From positions 111,854,795 to 111,918,794 of the forward strand of contig CM035444.1 in the NCBI GenBank assembly GCA_020310875.1: DNA of 64,000 nt. Direction: 5' to 3'. The notes beneath the pieces are model-generated. The model was not told the origin of the DNA, did no database searches, and saw only the letters and a program-made list of their open reading frames with translations. Each line of letters opens with the position of its first letter. Within the stretch, counting starts at the first letter, position 1. Positions 46,666 through 58,203 of the stretch are shown here, one piece after another. The translations under genes were made by a program, and so were the position numbers. Source of the stretch: Ceratopteris richardii (lineage: Eukaryota > Streptophyta > Polypodiopsida > Polypodiales > Pteridaceae).

Positions 46666-48939
46666 GCTTCTATGCTTCATTTGATGATGAAAGGCAATCC
46701 AAATGCCTTAACATTTAAGGAGTTAGTCTTTATTCTATTGCAGGAAGATCAATCTAGGCAGAACAGGTCCATTATGCGTGTTATGGATCAAACTTTCTTG
46801 GCTAGTTAGAAGGGCAAAGGTAAATGGAGCTCTTCTACTAGTAAGTAGAAATATGCTAATTCTGCACAATCAAAGAAAGATGAAAGGGATGAAAAGAAAA
46901 CAAAAAAGCAAAAATTGTTTTGCAAATACTATAAAGGAAATGATCATGTCATAAAGAGTTGTCCAAAACTGGCTGCTAAAGATGCAAGGAAGAAAGAGGT
47001 CAGAATGGTTATAACAAAGGCCTCTACTCCCAAAATAGACTCTACTAATCTTGTGCAGAATGAAGAACAAGCATTTACCACTGTTTGCAGTTATGACCCA
47101 TCTTCTCATGAACAATGTATGTCTGCAGTAGACTGAGATGGTTGGTAATTTGATGGGGGCAACCAAACATATTACCTCGCAACGTAGTTTCATCACTTCA
47201 CTCGAGCGTGCCCCTACAAGGAATATTGTCAATGCGCCAACAAATCCTCTTATCCTATCATGGGAGTTGGTAAAATCATTATGACTACTGTTGATGGTAG
47301 TTTCTTTACATTGTCAGGTGCTTTATTTGTGCCAAGGATCAAGAAGAATCTATTATCAGTTTCAACTTTAGCCAAGATTGGCTTGGTCATGAAATTTGTT
47401 GATGAGAGATGTACAATTCATGATCTATCAAATGGTGATGTCATTCACATGTGCAATACACGATTCTCAAGCTATGTTAGATGCAAAGCTTTGGCATGCA
47501 CGCTTTGGTCATCTAAATTTTGCTAGTTTGCTACACTTGTAGAAATATGAAATGGTGTCCTCTCTGCACAAACTTGAGACACCTGGTGAACATGTTTGAG
47601 AATGCTATATTTTGGGCAAAATGCAGCATTCTTTGTTCCCTAGAAGATGGTTCAGTTCGATCTACTCAGAAATTGAAGCTTGTTCATAGTGATATGTGTG
47701 ATCCTATGCAGACACCCACCTTTGGGAGCTATCTTTACTTCGTGACTTTCATTGATGATTTTTCTAGGCATGCATGGGTATATCCACTAAAAGAAAAGTC
47801 CAAAGTGTGTTTATGTGTTTCAAACAATTTTTGGTTTTGAGTAATTTGACAACATGTAAAATGGGCACCCTTCGCTCTGATCGAGGGGGGGATATATGTC
47901 TTCTGAATTTAATGCATTTCTAGCTAAATGTGGGATAAAACATAAGTGTGGAGTGCCGTATACACCTCAATTGAATGAAGTTGCTGAATGGAAGAACAAC
48001 TCACTCATGGAGATGGCAAGGTGTATGGTCAAGAGTTAGGTTTTACCACATAGTTTCTGGCTTGAGGATGTTATGAGTGCAACATATGTACTTAACAGAT
48101 GTCCCACTAAAGCATTGTAGTCTATCACTCCATATGAGGCTTGGCATGGTTGTAAGTCATCTGTTGCTCACCTGTGTGTTTTTGGTTGTCTGCCATATGC
48201 ATTAGTGCCTGAACAACAAGGCAGGAAATTGGATGATAAAGCAATAAAATATATTTTTGTTGGGTACACTTCTGAAAGCAAAGGCTATCATCTGTATCAT
48301 CCATATACTAAACACATTCTAGTTAGCCGTGATGTTGTTTTTGTGGAAGATGTTATGCAACCATTACTTTCATGTACTAAGGAGACATCTGTTAGCTCCA
48401 AAGACATGTATGATGCTTTGTTGTCTCTTTTATAGGTGGACAATCGAGTGCTACTCCTAATGAGGCAAATTCTCAGCCTTTACAGGTTTCATTTGATGAT
48501 GTAGATCATTCCATTTCTGATGCAGATTTACGTGATGCACTTGTTGATGAGAGAATTGATATTGCAGAGGCAAAAGCTATGCCAAAATGGATGGTGCAGA
48601 CCTTGCATGACAACAAATTAGATGCACCTCTCTCATATCATACTTGTTCTAGCTCTCATTGTGCTTCTCTTTGAATCAAATTGCTATGCTATAGCTAGCT
48701 CTAGTCTCTATGATGAGAATGAGCGTGTTTCGTTTGATGAAGCATAAAATTCAAAAACTTGGATGGCTGCTATGCAATCTGAATATGATGCTATAATGAA
48801 CAATGGTATGTGGTCTTTATGTGACTTTCCTCTTAGCAAGAAGGCCATTGGAACTAAGTGGGTGTACAAGCTGAAGCGTAAGCCTGATGGTACAATTCAC
48901 AAGTATAAAGCTAGGCTTGTTGCAAAGGGTTATGCTTAG
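46666..48939 (+). pseudogene. B2 gag end, protease, integrase and RT start
   Basis: Recognisable in order: the gag C-terminus (HLMMKGNPNALTFKELVF), a lysine-rich region with a CCHC-like CKYYKGNDHVIKSC (about 46.92-46.96 kb), the protease-integrase linker (GALFVPRIKKNLLSVSTLA), the integrase core (LVHSDMCDPMQTPTFGSYLY, FIDDFSRHAWVYPLK), the integrase C-terminal part (IKYIFVGYTSESKGYHLYHP, LVSRDVVF) and RT start (GTKWVYKLKRKPDG, KARLVAKGYA). It is cut by A2 at 48940. More than ten breaks are likely. Confidence 0.85.
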
Positions 48940-49546
48940 TGTTGAAGCTCAAAGTCAAGGACAAGCATAATAAGTGCATCAAAGAAGTGGACACACAAGA
49001 AGGAGCACATAGGGAGCTCCAAGAAGTGCATGTCAAATTTTATGAAGAAATCCCTATAAAATAGTGATTTTCATCATTAGAAACCATTGTAAATATCATT
49101 TCACCTTTTTGTAGCTCCATTTTGTGCAAGCCGAGGAGTCCTCAAGCTTGAGGAGCATTAGAAGTATCATCGTACCAATTTTCATAATTTTTAGACTCCG
49201 TTTGAGCCTTCAAATAAGCCCTAGAACCTAATATTTAACTAGGTCGGACACTAGGTCTTGATAGGGCCAAAATTATTCAAAAAACTATAAAAAGAGCTAG
49301 AGAGCTCATTTTTGAGGTTAGCTTGTTAGAGAATAGAGCTTTTGTAAGAGAGTTCATTTGCAATAGAAGCTTTCCATTGTTCCTTTCTTTGATCTTGCCT
49401 TGTGTGCATGTGTGTGTATGTGTGTGCATGCTTGTGTGCTTTCACTCACACACTTGTGCCTTCACTTGCTCGTGGTCTTCATACCAGTCCTCACGTCTCC
49501 GCGGATTGACAAGTAAAGGAGGTGGTGCTTACGCTTGAGCTACACC
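48940..49546 (+). repeat. A2 5' LTR, about 606 bp
   Basis: It starts TGTTGAAGC directly after B2 RT sequence, has the TATA ctataaaaag at 49285-49294, a TG microsatellite at about 49402-49440 and the gcggattgaca block, and ends near 49546. Its middle is closer to the A1 left LTR than the two A1 LTRs are to each other. Confidence 0.8.
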
Positions 49547-49552
49547 AAATTT

Positions 49553-49570
49553 TGGCACTGTTGCCGGGGA
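49553..49570 (+). promoter_or_regulatory. A2 primer-binding site, tRNA-Asp type
   Basis: tggcactgttgccgggga matches tggcgccgttgccgggga at 16 of 18 positions. That sequence is the known complement of the plant tRNA-Asp 3' end used by several Ty3/gypsy lineages, including Athila/Tat types. Confidence 0.85.
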
Positions 49571-49849
49571 GAGAGCTTCGAGGACGAGCGTTGTGATGGT
49601 AAGATCATAGATTTGCGACGTTGGAAGGTAAAAAAACTGTCATTTTTGTTCATTTTCTGATTTTTTTCTTCTTCATCTTCATCATCACCATCTTCATCCA
49701 TCTTCATCTTCATAATTTTCACCATTTTCATACCATTTTTCATGCATTATTGTGCGAGAAGGAGCTACGAAGTGCAAGGGAGAGCAACTGCCTGTGTTTT
49801 TTCACGATTTTCTCCACATACGGAGCTCGCCATTGCTCGGTGCTCAGAA

Positions 49850-50370
49850 ATTTGAATTTCTCACCAAAAAACACGATTCTGACTGAAAATCGCGATTTTC
49901 ATAAAATTCAATTTTTTCCAAAAGAATACGATTTTCTATTTCCTGCCTAAAAGCTTTTTGAAAAGAACACGATTTTGGGGTCATTCTCAGAATCAAGATT
50001 CTTTGGTTGTGGTCAAAATCGCGATTCTCTAAATTTCTCAAAAACACGATTCTAAGAAGACACGGTTTTCAGTGGGCTCAAAATCGTGATTTTCACAAAC
50101 CATGATTTTCAACCAAAAACATGATTTTGTGAAAACACGCTTCTCTGTGGCTCCAAAATCGCGATTTTCATGATTTTCGGAAAACACGATTTTCACTAAG
50201 GTACAACATCGCGATTTTTAGAACACGATTTTTAAGAACACAATTTTTAATCAAAATCGTGATTTTTTGGTCATTCTCAAAATTACGATTTTCAGGCCAA
50301 AAACACTATTTTGACCAAACATGATTTTCATTCAAAATCTCGATTTTCATGTCAAAAACACGATTTAATG
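49850..50370. repeat. Degenerate array of palindromic CGCGATTTT-type motifs
   Basis: About twenty to thirty copies of (a)cacgatttt, atcgcgattt or atcgtgattt are separated by short variable spacers. The core aaaatcgcgatttt is its own reverse complement and occurs complete or nearly so at about 49887, 50015 and 50156. There is no coding frame. The array sits in the A2 leader. The remaining leader (49571-49850 and 50371-50690) shows an AT-rich pyrimidine stretch and nothing else recognisable. Confidence 0.8.
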
Positions 50371-50689
50371 GGACTACGAAACCAAGGGGGACTCCAAAGG
50401 ATTTTGAACCATACCAAGGGGAAATTTTGGACTCTTAACCAAATCTTATGAACCTGAGATTCGGTAGACACCTAGGCAAGAATAGACAAAGCATTAGATC
50501 TTCTGAGGGAAGTGTCAACCATACAGCTAAGTCTTGGGCACAACAACTAAGTGGTTATCCTTACGTACTAAGCTCTGACACAAGTGTTGAAGATACAACA
50601 TGTATTTCTTGGATCCACTTCATTTTCATCATCATTTGTACCTTTTTCTACCTTTCATTCAGTTAATAAAGCACTCTTGTATAGGTGTG

Positions 50690-51128
50690 TGTGAGTGTGA
50701 CACTAGAGAATAAGTGGGATTCATTCTCCTTTCAGTTGAGAAATCCCACATAGCATGCTTTTTTGCCATTTTGTATATAAAGAGGTCTCCACCTCTTCTT
50801 TTGGGAGAGCTCTTTTAGAAGTAATGAGATAATGCTAGTTTGTAGATAGACTCTTACTCTTTTGTCGTCATGATGTGCGTGCGTGCTTGTTCTCTTCTTG
50901 TCTAACGTTTGTGACACGTTGATGTATGATTACTTCGTTATTATGCTTGTGATTACGATTAGGTGCATCATTCGCGATGCTTATGTTGTATCTTCTTGTT
51001 AATAACGTTGTTAATCATACATTGACGAAGCGCCATTACGTCTGCTGAGTGCTTCTACGCAAACATTTGGGTCTCATGAGATGCTTCCTGGTTTGACAAG
51101 TATGAGTTGTGATGCTACAACGTCAACA
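50690..51128 (+). repeat. G 5' LTR (left edge approximate)
   Basis: The sequence ends GTCAACA five bases before the primer site. A TATA box tatataaag is at 50774-50782. The start is somewhere in 50681-50700, where TGTG-rich sequence makes the TG end ambiguous and no partner LTR is available. Confidence 0.65.
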
Positions 51129-51133
51129 ACTTT

Positions 51134-51151
51134 TGGTGCCGTTGCCGAGGA
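51134..51151 (+). promoter_or_regulatory. G primer-binding site, tRNA-Asp type
   Basis: tggtgccgttgccgagga matches tggcgccgttgccgggga at 16 of 18 positions. The leader between here and 51460 has no recognisable feature. Confidence 0.85.
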
Positions 51152-51460
51152 GCGTTCTCTTGTCACTTACGTGATGGTTTTTGGCGTGAAAGAGACGTGT
51201 ATACAAGCTTTTCATGACGATTTCTTGAGTTCTTCATTTCATTACGCTCTTGTGAGCATTTGCGGCTTGCAAGATTAACAATAACTTGTTGAGATGAGCC
51301 ATTTTTTGGTGTGATGAAGATCTCCTTTTTGGGTGATTAATCCACCATGTGTGGTGATTCTTCAAGTCACGAGTAAGATAGGAGTAGAATAAGTCCTTTT
51401 GTAGATTAGTTTGTTGTTGATTTTTAAGATTTTCTTTTATCATGTGTGAGTAACAGGTTT

Positions 51461-54400
51461 ATAGGGGTTCACCAACAAAAACAAAGAAAGCAATGAAAAA
51501 TTTCAAGTAAAGGATGGCAATAGCCTGGAAGGAAGGAGCGGTGTAATATGAACCCTCCAAAAAATCTGAAAATGTAAGGTATGTCTCTTCGAATCTCATG
51601 TGCATACACTGTTACGATGTTTAGAGAACACATACTCTTCGGAACCCTCTTCAGAAGTAAGAATGAACATTGAGTGCCTTGTCCATTGTACTAGCATTGA
51701 ACCTTGTACAACACATCACATCAGATCACTATCTCTTTATTGATCGACTAAGGCAATAAGTCATTCTTTGATCTTAAACAATGGCGAAAAGGGAAGTGAT
51801 TGATGGTAACGCAGGCATCACAAGTCTCTGTACGTGTATACATTAGTCTGATTTGTTGAGTTATCCTTGTGCGCCTTGATACAAACCTAGATGTCCGTGA
51901 ATGCTTAGATGCACAATACGAGCTCGTGGAGTTGCCCCATTCTGCTTTTTGTGTTAGATTAAGGAAGAGGGGAGCTGAACGGGTCACAGCTTCAGATACG
52001 AGAGCTTTGGGAATTCTGAGATTTGGGAATTCTGAGATTTGGGAATTATACTCATTTAGGCACTACGGATCTTCATGCGCTACGGTAATTCTGAGATTTG
52101 GGAATTAACAACGGTAGCAGAATTAGAAGAAGCCTCAGATAATCCCTTACTGAGTAAGCTGACCACAAATTGTTGAGAAGGACAATCTAGTAGCCCAACT
52201 GGAAAACACTCACCATGATTGACTATGCTATGGGTAGAATCATGGAAGTGATGACACAACATAAACTAGGGGTAAATTTTCTTATCGAAACAATAGTAAC
52301 ATGTAGACCAGATTCATGTGCTCTTGCTATCTAAAGATACCCTCCCTCCAGTGCTAAGTTACTTGCTCGTGATTGAGGTATGCTTATTACTGGTAAAGGA
52401 GAGGCAGAAGCATGTGAAATAGAAAGGGCAAAGAGATTAGTAGTGCATCTTAGAAGTTTGATCTGTGGCCTTATGAGGATCTGTTTGCAATTGTTTTGCG
52501 TGAAGATGTTGGCACACCACATTGCCTTCGTAAATATAGGGAATGTAACGCCTCTGGAAGGACGATTGGTCACTACTGTGCTTCAAACGGCATAAAGTCA
52601 ATGATGTGTTCGGGGTTTTCCAAGCAAGCTTTGGATATGAAATGTGTTTCGCTCTGATATTATGTTGTTGTAGAGAGGAATCATGTGTACATATGCAACT
52701 CGAGCGCAAAGGACATACATCCGAACGATTCTCTGCTTCTCACCATAGACTATGACAGGCACACCTCGGATAGTTTGTATAGTTATTTTGAGGCACACAA
52801 TCCTTACCTGCGTGCAAATAGTGAGTTCCTTTGTAGAAGCTAGAGGATACTAGGATATGTGCAAAGAAACAAGAAATTGATAATACTGAGATAACATGAT
52901 CAGATTATGGACTTATCCCCTGATGCATCCTACAGTGAGCACTAAATCGGGAGTGGCCTCAACTTCTTGGATGGACTCTTAGGTTGGCAATAGTAGGTTT
53001 CCTAAGCTGCTGATAGAACGCCTTGACAAATATTTTACCCTTTACAAATCAACTTATGCACGAGAATGAGAGTAGGAACGGCAAGCCATTACCATGCCTA
53101 CCACCACTGATAGTTATAGTGAAGCCGAAAAGCTGAAAACGCAGCGGAAAAGAGGATAGAACTTGAAGTTTCATGACACATAGGATTAAGACCTGCATCT
53201 ATTTGTATAGAAAGGAATGGACTTTGATTGTTTGTTTTCAGAAGTTGCTACCTGTAGCAGCGACGAATAGGTTACAAAACTCTCAATGTGGTCATGTATT
53301 TCAGAGAGGTTTGGCTTTGGACAGAGCTGGGGAGGTTTGGGTAAGGTGGTTTACAGAAAGTATTTGAAGGGTTGTAGTCATGGTAAAGGAATCCTAAAGA
53401 GTGACTTGTGACCTGTTGCATAAAGGTGAAGATTGTCACATAGCTAAGGTTACAAGAGATTCGTCAGTCAAGAGGTTCTTCGACATCTTGAATATGAGGG
53501 TAGTACTGGGTGAGGTTTAGTTAAGCTGCAGTTCAAAACCTGTAATTTTTTTCAAAACCTCTATGTACAACCTATAATTTGGTCCATCTGTGTTATCGTG
53601 TATTCACTCAAATACCATAGTCGCTGATCACATTAGAACTTTACTGGTAAGTCAAGTCGATGGCTCTACTGGTTGGATCTTATGAGCTTGCCCTGCCCCT
53701 TGAGGTTAAAATTCAAGGTGTCAGCACAGAAAGAGGAAGCGAAGAGGTATATGCTAGTATCCTGCATGGAGCATGACTTTTTGCTCAAAGCATTAATCTT
53801 GTGGCCCAGATCTTTGTTGTTATGAATGATAATATTCTCCTATAGCGATGTGAGGTGCTGAAAATGGTAAGATGGAAAGTATGCGATTCAATGCATGTGC
53901 AGTAAGGCTGAACGTGCAATGAATGGAACTAGAACAAATTCAACGTTACTATGTATAAAAATATTGTTTATTGGCCCGCATTTTAAAAAAATAATAATAG
54001 ATTACCTATTGCGTGTGCAGGTCTGGCTATGCCATGACATTAACAGCTCGAAAATCACATTCTTTGATATGCACGGGTTAAATCTTCTTCTCTGAAATGC
54101 ACCGCTAACTTCTCTCCACGTAATCCCTGATATTCTCTCTTGTTTTTTTGGATGATCATGTGACAACAGATGCGGTATCCTTAGTCTTAGGCGGCAAAAT
54201 TTGTGAGATCGTCTTACTGGAATCTGAATACCCCATGGTAGGTTGAGTTTCATTGTTTTTTCCACTTGGCAGACACTATAGCACCACCCTTACATGTGGA
54301 GCTCCCTTGCACTTATCGCTTCCTATTCGGTGCTACATTCATGTTCTTAGTCTGCATCTTTCTATGCCCTTGAAAAGACTCCTTAACTGCAATTGAAGCC

Positions 54401-55199
54401 ATTGTTTGTCTGACTGAATTGATTAACTTCTCTACAATATCTTGCGCATTACAAAATAGATGAGAGTAGGCTATGTGTTTCATACCAAGGAGAACTAAGA
54501 ATGGGTGAACAAGGGGGATAAAAAGCTATAGAGAGAGGCATATGATAGCTTATGTTCGCGAAGGAGGCTAATGATAACCTCTCTATGATGTTCTAAGGTT
54601 CTCACGCGCTTCATATGATTTTATGATGAGACGTACGTGAAGTAATGTGGATCATGATAAAGGGAAAGGAGGCTTTTGTAAATCCATGAGTATCCATGTT
54701 GAGGGAGTCATTTTGGACATTCCTTTTAAATATTCATTTTTCGAGATTTGCATTATTCAAAGATATTTTCAAGCATCTACGAAACGTGTGATTTATCAAA
54801 GATTTAAAGGGTGACATCATGATCATGCTAATATATGTCTTATGTTGTGTACTTATGACTATGTCGTGTACTTTTGACAAGATGACAAGAAACCTTGAAT
54901 ACCTTGATGCTTTGCATGTGAATGTGAGATGTTACATGGATTCTCTTTCACGTCTTTGTCAACACATGCAACACATCAATGGAAACTTTGTCCTTTTTAT
55001 TCAGATTTGTTCTCGTGCTTTTGTGCTTTTTAACTTAATACATGATACCCCTGATATATCAAAGGTTAGACCTCTTTTTATGAAGTAACTCTGATTTATG
55101 GCATGCCTTCTTATCATTAACATCATTATTGGCCTTTAAATTTGTATGATAATGTAAATATGATGGAAACTTCATTGCTTTTGTTTGGTGAACCCCTAT
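51461..55199. mobile_element. Unknown 3.7 kb insertion bounded by inverted repeats
   Basis: The left end ataggggttcaccaa, then caaaa and gcaatgaa, is mirrored at the right end as ttcattgc, ttttg and ttggtgaacccctat. This is a terminal inverted repeat of about 28 bp with an 8-base length difference on one side. Between them I see no reading frame over about 100 residues and no transposase, RT or helicase motif on either strand. A short ggaattctgagattt repeat lies at about 52010-52105. A DNA transposon derivative is the simplest reading. No clear target duplication is seen (TA at most), so the superfamily is open. Confidence 0.5.
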
Positions 55200-55351
55200 T
55201 TCACATATTGTTTGCATTTTCATAGAAAGACCAAATCTCCAAAAACATTCAAAAAAAACACACAAAAACCCAAAACAAATTCTAAAAACTCCTAAAATAC
55301 CAAATAAATATTAAAAAACACTCAACAAACCAAAAATTGTTTCAACAAAAC

Positions 55352-56825
55352 ATGGGAAAGAAAAAGGCAAAAGAAAGAAGGAAGGGGGAAAAGGTTGCAC
55401 AAAAGAAAGAAGAAAAAGATGAAATGCATGCATTAATCACACATGATCAAGGTGAAACAAATAGAGAAAACTTGCAAGGGGTAGAGGAAATTGGAGGAAT
55501 GTCTAAAGGGGTGGGATCCATTGTTGCAAACAAGGAATATAGTAACACTTTTGTGGATGTACTAATTGGTCATGAACGTAGAAATATGAGTGCTTTTATT
55601 AACCCTCATTGTGAGTGGAATTTAATTCATATTGATTTAGTGACAATTATTTTGGATAACATTCAACTAACCACTCATCCTCTATCCTCATGAATGGTGA
55701 AACTTATGATTGCATGGGTCAAGTTATGTTGCCTATTGTGGTGAATGCTATGGAATTTTTGGAAACATTTTTTGTTATGGAAGGAATAGATGAAGACTTG
55801 GTCATAGGCACTCAAAGGTTTTTTGAACATCAAGGCATACACCATGCCTGAATAACCGAAGACGGGTTTGAAGCATCTTGTCCAGCTATTATGTCCATCC
55901 CCACTAGTGAGTCTTTTGGAAATCCTGATGATTATCCTCATTGTAAGGATTGTGGACATAATCATCTATTCAAAGATTGTACTTTTAATCCACAGAATAG
56001 TCTTTCCACTCATGCTTTTCCATCTAACCTTTTTCTGATTAAGTCACAGGAAACCTTGTCAAATGATGAAGTGGAGGACTCCAAGTGCTTGGAGGATATG
56101 GAAGGGCCCTCCCTTCCTCTAAGTTTGGAATCTTCTCACGAATTTTGTATGAGTTCTACGAAAGATAAAGTGATATCTAGGGATTCTATGTGTAATACAG
56201 ATAAATGCATCATTGAATCTCTAGATCGATCTCAAACCACACAACCTTATGATCCATTACATGAGCATGATATATGTAAAGAAACTCAACCTTTGTTGAA
56301 CTCCCCATGTAAAGATGAGTTTTTCCTAAAGACTCACATAGAAGTCCCAAAAGACCCATACATCAAGAAGAAGTCACATTTCCCTTGTAATGTAAAGCAA
56401 ATTTGGGTGGCCAAGAACTTACTTAGAGCCCAACCAATCGCACTATGATATGGGTACCAAAGAAAGCTCTTATACAAAATCAACCCTCTCACACTAGACT
56501 TCATAATCTACGGTCTAGTTTCACATTGCCTTATCATCAAGAACGGCCACTTTTGACAAAGGGATCCAAAGCAATAAAGTCAACACTCAGAAAAGATCCA
56601 AGGAGAAACCTCAAGGCTAAGACCAACAAAGCGAAGACATATTGGCGGCCTAAAACCTCTTCGTGCAGCATCCATGGGTGTCGGACCCGACCTTGCCCAA
56701 TGCACAACATATGTTTAAGATGCACACCAAGTATGCACATGAATAGGGCCTCATCCAAAGGCCAAGCATTAGGCACACTTAGTTTAACCCAGACACAAAG
56801 AGGGCACATGCACATAGATTTCTAA
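55352..56825 (+). pseudogene. G gag-region part 1, zinc-knuckle-like
   Basis: After an A-rich leader comes MGKKKAKERRKGEKVAQKK, a strongly basic N-terminus. A region around VDVLIGHERRNMSAFINPH follows, then a knuckle-like CKDCGHNHLFKDC (C-X2-C-X3-H-X4-C, about 55.94-55.98 kb). Two WV-K motifs, QIWVAKNL (about 56.40 kb) and MIWVPKKAL (about 56.45 kb), lie near the end. It is probably gag-related or an accessory ORF ahead of gag. Some breaks. Confidence 0.65.
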
Positions 56826-56854
56826 AATTTGCTTTTTATTTTTCTTTTTTCAGG

Positions 56855-58180
56855 ATGGTGGACAAAGGTATCATCCATTTTAAATGGGTGATGGAAAAGA
56901 GAAGGTTCTTGGAGTTGGAGATTTGGAGAAAGCCTCACCATTTCCTTCGTGAATGTCCCCATCCACTGTCTCCGGGACAAGGACAAAACATCACAATACA
57001 AGGCTTTTGTCCTGAGTGCGACAAAGAACATCTTCTGAGAGAATGTCCCAGGAACCCCTCTAGTGCACCCAAGGTTACACCCATTAATGTGGTAGGCTTA
57101 GTGGTGGATTCAAGTGCAAGTAGTAGTAATGTGGCTCTTGTACAGGCAGACACTAGAGCACAAGCATTAAAACAAGATAAACCAATAGAGCAATCAGAGT
57201 CGAATGAATCGGGAGAGCCTAGTAAGAGGAAAACAAGAACATGGAAGGATACTAGAGAGAAGGCCAATTGCAAGTGGAATAAAAAATTATCGGAACTAGA
57301 AGAAAGCCTGAAAGAAGCGAAAACAAAAATAGATGACATTGCATCTCAAAGCCCCTCGCATGTCGAAACTCCATCCACTCCACTTCATCCCACCCCACCA
57401 CCCGTTGTAAATAGGCTGCAACGAGGATCTATTCTCGCATATCCAACCCCAGAAGGCTTGGACATGAGGTTCAAGGCCTACTAGGCTCGACTTCAAGAAG
57501 GGCCAAGAGCTGCAAACCTAGACAAGAGTTACCCTAGAGCAGATTTAGAGATTGAATGGATGAAAATGTGCATGAAAATGGTAGAACAAGCTCAAGCTCT
57601 GCTTGAGACTAGTCAAAAGTTCAATCAGACAAACTCTATCAAACCGGATTTGCGTTTCCAGGGCTTACTAGAAAAATTAGAGCAATTGGTAAACAAGCCG
57701 CAGGTTTCTTTACCTCCACAGCCTCAACCAGTTGTTGAAAGAGCAAGCTCACCACCAACAAAAGCTTATGTCCGTAAATGAGGGAACACCTCTTTCAATT
57801 CAACAGTACTCTCAAGAGTTCTTGCGGGAAATACAAGAAGAGAAATGGGCTAAGGAGAAGGGTAATCCTCCTCCTATTCCTGAAATTGATGATCTTCATG
57901 ATCAATTTCCCCCAGACATTCCATCTATTTACAGAGATCAAGTAGAGCAACAAGAAGATGAAAGGTTAGATTTTGAATCTAATACCTTAGAAGAACTACC
58001 TCAATTTCCAGGCCCATGGGAATTTGAATCTCTTCATATCAGAGCTCCCACAATATTGGTAAGACATGAAGACTCAGTGGTTCCAAGGAACACTGATGTC
58101 AAACACTAAGGTTCAATGTCATCTCACTGTAGAAGAGATGCTCAAAGCAAAACCTGAGCTATGGAATCATGTGAAGGATT
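56855..58180 (+). pseudogene. G gag-region part 2, second zinc knuckle
   Basis: This contains CPECDKEHLLREC (again C-X2-C-X3-H-X4-C, about 57.01-57.05 kb), a lysine/glutamate-rich helix (NKKLSELEESLKEAKTKID) and proline-rich linkers. A further helical segment with PLSIQQYSQEFLREIQEEKW leads to the protease. The spacing of both knuckles is one residue shorter than the canonical CCHC box. Some breaks. Confidence 0.7.
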
Positions 58181-58203
58181 AAGTTCCAAAACTTGATTCC
58201 AAA

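Larger units (their letters stand above)
11426..48939 (+). mobile_element. Copia element B2, host of the 34 kb nest
   Basis: Its own sequence lies at 11426-12550 and 46666-48939; the rest is element E and its contents. It has a 5' LTR of 234 bp, a primer site, gag (about 11962-12545, continued from 46666), a protease/integrase region and the start of RT. The element is cut off at 48940 by the A2 LTR, so its 3' part and 3' LTR are not seen. The left five bases gcaat (11421-11425) would be its TSD but cannot be confirmed. Gag reads like the UBN2-type copia gag (KLDGTNYPLWAYMM). Many breaks are present, and it is older than everything nested inside it. Confidence 0.85.
48940..50690 (+). mobile_element. 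Element A2, 5' end only (gypsy type)
   Basis: A full 5' LTR, a tRNA-Asp-type primer site and a leader with a palindromic repeat array are present. No coding part is seen before element G begins. The LTR is a clear relative of both A1 LTRs. The boundary with G is uncertain because the 3' LTR of G lies outside the window. The rest of A2 may lie beyond G. Confidence 0.75.

Noticed and set aside
49850-50370. CRISPR-like array
   Set aside because: Repeats are short, degenerate and irregularly spaced, the sequence is plant LTR-element leader and no cas-like genes exist here.
51461-51475. Assignment of the inverted-repeat insertion to hAT or Harbinger from its TAGGGG/GGGGTT ends
   Set aside because: No 8-base or TWA-type target duplication is visible; only TA is compatible, and that may be part of the inverted repeat itself.
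51869-54265. Short reading frames of 60-90 residues on both strands in the inverted-repeat insertion
   Set aside because: Lengths are what AT-rich random sequence gives, composition is not protein-like, and no motif or splice-supported exon chain could be recognised.
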